A DNA stretch of 64,000 nt from Liolophura sinensis. Taxonomy: Eukaryota; Mollusca; Polyplacophora; Chitonida; Chitonidae. Below the pieces are notes generated by a model that made no database searches, was not told the DNA's origin, and saw only the letters and a list, made by a program, of their open reading frames with translations. The stretch's first letter is position 1; every line of letters starts with the position of its first letter. Position numbers and translations under genes: made by a program. The stretch lies in assembly GCF_032854445.1 (NCBI RefSeq), contig NC_088301.1, positions 55,911,187-55,975,186 of the forward strand, read 5' to 3'. Below, piece by piece: positions 61,401-64,000 of the stretch.

Positions 61401-63687
61401 TAGGTTTGAACTGGTTCATTTGTTTCTACGATTTGTAGATGTACAGGTGGACCAAATTTAGGGAAAAAATATTTAAAAATCACACAAAACATATAACACA
61501 GAATAAAAAGGTTGGTTTAAGAAACATTCTCATTGTCATGTACAATGAATCAGTTGCAGCTATACCTAGTTCAGTATCTTTTATTGTGTGTTTTTAGGAG
61601 AGAGTTGCCTACATATTGCCATTGTTTATGGTAACTTTGAGCTTGTGAAAAGACTTGTTGAATGTGGTGCTAATGTCAACCAAAGAGCTACAGGTCAGTT
61701 TTTCCTACCTGAAGATCAAAAGCGAGGCAAGAAGAAAAAACAAACCAACTATGATGGTAAGTATTAAATAATAATTAACTCGCTTAATTAATACTAACTC
61801 TTTCAATGAAACACTTCTCAAAAATATTTTAGATGTTGTTATTGCATGGTAACAGAATATATTTCTCCTAACCATAGAAGAGATACAAGTATTCTAGTCC
61901 ATATATTTGCCAGTACATTCGCATGCATTAATATCTGGATCCGAAACTCTTCAAAACTGTATGTAACTGTATTTACCTCTAATACATGTTTATACATGAA
62001 GGCTTTATATTAAAAAATCTGACATCTGGTGTAAAATTTTAAATTACATACGGAATTTGCAAACACCAGTTTCATTAAAAAAATTAACATTACTCATTAT
62101 TTATTAATAAAGGGTAATTAATTTGAACAAGAGTGCATGAAGTATGTAATTTGTTGCATTAAATCAGTAAATATGTATGTGACAGGCTTCAAATTAAATG
62201 TTCATGTGACATTTAATTTCCCCTATTTTTATGGAAAGGAATTACATTTTAAATAACGTACTATGCCCAGAAACTACAATCCTAAATAATGATCTTTACC
62301 AAAATTACTTTCCAGATCAACAAAATTTGATAAGTTGAGGGCCAGTGTGAGTTCAGCTGTTTGTCCTTGTTTCAGGTTATGCTTACTATGGAGAATACCC
62401 ACTGGCGTTTGCATGTTGCTTTGGTAACCGCGAAATGTATGATTACCTGCTGGATCACGGTGCTGATCCTGATTACCAAGACTCATTTGGCAACACTGTT
62501 CTTCATATGGCAGTCATTGCCAATCAAGTTGTAAGTAACATGTCTTACTTGTACATATGTACTTGTGTTGATAGTAATCCGTGTGATAGAGCATATCTAC
62601 ACACGTGGTTACTGGTACATTACATATTTCTGGGATACTGTAATTCATGTTTATGGCCGAAATTTAATTATGTATGGTTTTGAAATTGGCCATTTTGGAA
62701 GCAGTTATTTATGTTTTTTTTCTCCTGCTAGGAAATGTACAAGTATGCATTTCAACATCACAAGAAGCCAGCCAAACCAGCTTTGAAGAATAATGCCAAA
62801 CTGACACCTCTCACTCTTGCCAGCAAACTTGGGAGACATGAAATATTTTTAGAGATGTTGGAATTAAGCAGTGTGGTAAGTATTGGCCTTGGAAGATGGC
62901 TTTTTTCATTGTCTTACAAATTAAGTATATATGCTCATGCTGGCTTCCTCTCCGGCCGTACTTGGGAAAGTCTGACAGCAACCTGAGGATAGTCGTGGGT
63001 TTTCCCCTGGACTCTGCCCGGTTTCCACCCACCATAATGCTGGCCGCCGTCATATAAGTGAAATATTCTTGAGTACAACGTAAAACACCAATCAAATTAA
63101 TAAATAAATAAATTATTTTGAATATATGTATGCAATTTATGGCTTATGATTTGCTGAAATAAACCTTACATATGTGGCAGTCTATAATCTGCTCAAACTT
63201 CTATTTGCTTCAGTTATTCCCCTTGGATTTTGGGAAATCTTGATTTTAAAGTGGCCAGTAATTAATTCATCTGGACAAAAAGCAAAATCAGTCATGTCAA
63301 TCAATGCTCCTTTTTTCAAATCATGACTAGCAGGAATCTCTATATTCTCATAACATTTGAAACTAGGACGAAAGATCGATGAACATTTTCTCTACAACAT
63401 TTGAGTTACGTTACACAGTTTCAAAGATTTATATTGAAAATACTTAGTGAATTAATTTCACGAATAAAACTTCCACTGTCTTATAGAATAACAGATGTTG
63501 CAGTTTTGCTTTGCCAGACTTACTTACCATGATTTGTTCATTTAAATTTTGTGAAAATAAAAGAAAAAATGTTTCAATGTTGAAATGATATTCTGTATTC
63601 AATAGGTGAGCTGGCACTACAGTAACATCAAATGTTCAGTTTACCCCCTGGCTCCCTTGGACACTATAAGTCCTTCAGGCAACACTA
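55415..63687 (+). CDS. TRPV cation channel, Inactive/OSM-9-like, N-terminal part (3' end outside window)
   Basis: TRPV channels are tetrameric Ca2+-permeable channels. Exons: 55,415-55,711; 57,700-57,943; 61,598-61,756; 62,376-62,530; 62,732-62,875; 63,606-63,687. All join in frame for 360 residues and leave in phase 1 at a good donor. Ankyrin repeats fill the part after about residue 125 (GETPLHLLFLMDS, GESCLHIAIVYGNFELVKRL, GEYPLAFACCFGNREMYDYL, GNTVLHMAVIANQ, LTPLTLASKLGRHEIFLEML), followed by the linker WHYSNIKCSVYPLAPLDTI. The last two blocks resemble insect Inactive and worm OSM-9 more than vertebrate TRPV1-6, as far as I can recall. The pore and membrane segments must lie beyond 64,000. 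I chose MGNLCNSS as the start because its context GCCATGG is strong; an in-frame ATG at 55,382 is weaker. Gly2 and Cys5 could be acylated. Confidence 0.92.
58020..61597 (+). other. TRPV intron 2 (most of 3.65 kb)
   Basis: Contains an (AT)n run near 58,087-58,107 and a C-run of about 17 bases near 61,014. No exon is recognised on either strand. Confidence 0.6.
62933..63113 (+). repeat. 5'-truncated SINE copy 10, TRPV intron 5
   Basis: GCTGGCTTCCTCTCCGGCCG, CCACCATAATGCTGGCCGCC, GTGAAATATTCTTGAGTAC and CACCAATCAAATTAATAAAT. This is one of the least diverged copies, so the insertion is fairly recent. Confidence 0.88.
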
Positions 63688-64000
63688 GTAAGTACTCATT
63701 TATTAAACAGTTTTTACTGTGAGATCTATGGTACATTAACCAGAGATGAATGTTTTCTGAAGGAAAACCTATTTCCCTGTAAATTTATGTACAGTTCACA
63801 GAATTTTGTCCACAACAATTTCCAAATTTTTTTATAGTTTTGTGCTTTCATCCCTGAATGCGTGTACCTGTGCAAGAAGTTAGAACAGAGGTGGGATCCA
63901 CACAAGTTGTGTTCCTTTTGTGGACAATCTTATTCTAAATGTTGAATGCTGCTAATGTAACAAAATGTGCCTGCAAACTGCATCATCATTCGGAGAATAC

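Overview
The window is nuclear DNA of an invertebrate animal. Evidence: AT-rich intergenic DNA, genes cut into many short exons with GT-AG borders, tRNA-derived SINEs, intronic minisatellites, and proteins that are plainly metazoan. A marine lophotrochozoan, perhaps a mollusc, fits best because of the SINE type and an Inactive/OSM-9-type TRPV channel. That placement is an inference and was not checked against any database. The exon models were rebuilt by hand from splice sites, reading phase and remembered homologue sequences.

Four protein-coding genes are supported, laid out as two head-to-head pairs. LSM3 (minus, 13,374-15,561) is a complete 103-residue Sm-like protein. TMEM209 (plus, 16,861-29,584) is a 15-exon, 568-residue membrane nucleoporin-type protein. 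A leukotriene A4 hydrolase/M1 aminopeptidase (minus, 33,348-52,840) has 16 exons in its mRNA plus one alternative exon and makes 613 residues. A TRPV channel (plus, 55,415 to beyond the window) is present only as its N-terminal and ankyrin part. TMEM209 and LTA4H are tail to tail. The other two neighbour pairs are divergent and could share promoters.

Region by region: 1-13 kb is gene-poor, with degenerate repeats, one full SINE, a decayed tyrosine-recombinase fragment and one unexplained 146-codon reading frame. 13-30 kb holds LSM3 and TMEM209; a 50-bp minisatellite (about 23 copies) sits in a TMEM209 intron that starts with a GC donor. 30-33 kb is a spacer carrying a 33-bp tandem array interrupted by a 163-bp near-perfect hairpin. 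33-53 kb is LTA4H, whose introns hold a 49-bp minisatellite (about 33 copies), a 597-bp element with terminal inverted repeats and a TA target duplication, and several SINEs. 53-64 kb is the TRPV gene.

The most notable observation is in LTA4H. The exon carrying the third zinc ligand (NEGHT) is present twice in tandem. Both copies are 115 nt, both have good splice sites and the same phase, and their peptides are about 50% identical. Including both copies, or skipping both, gives an early stop, which is the signature of mutually exclusive splicing. It predicts two isoenzymes with different substrate channels.
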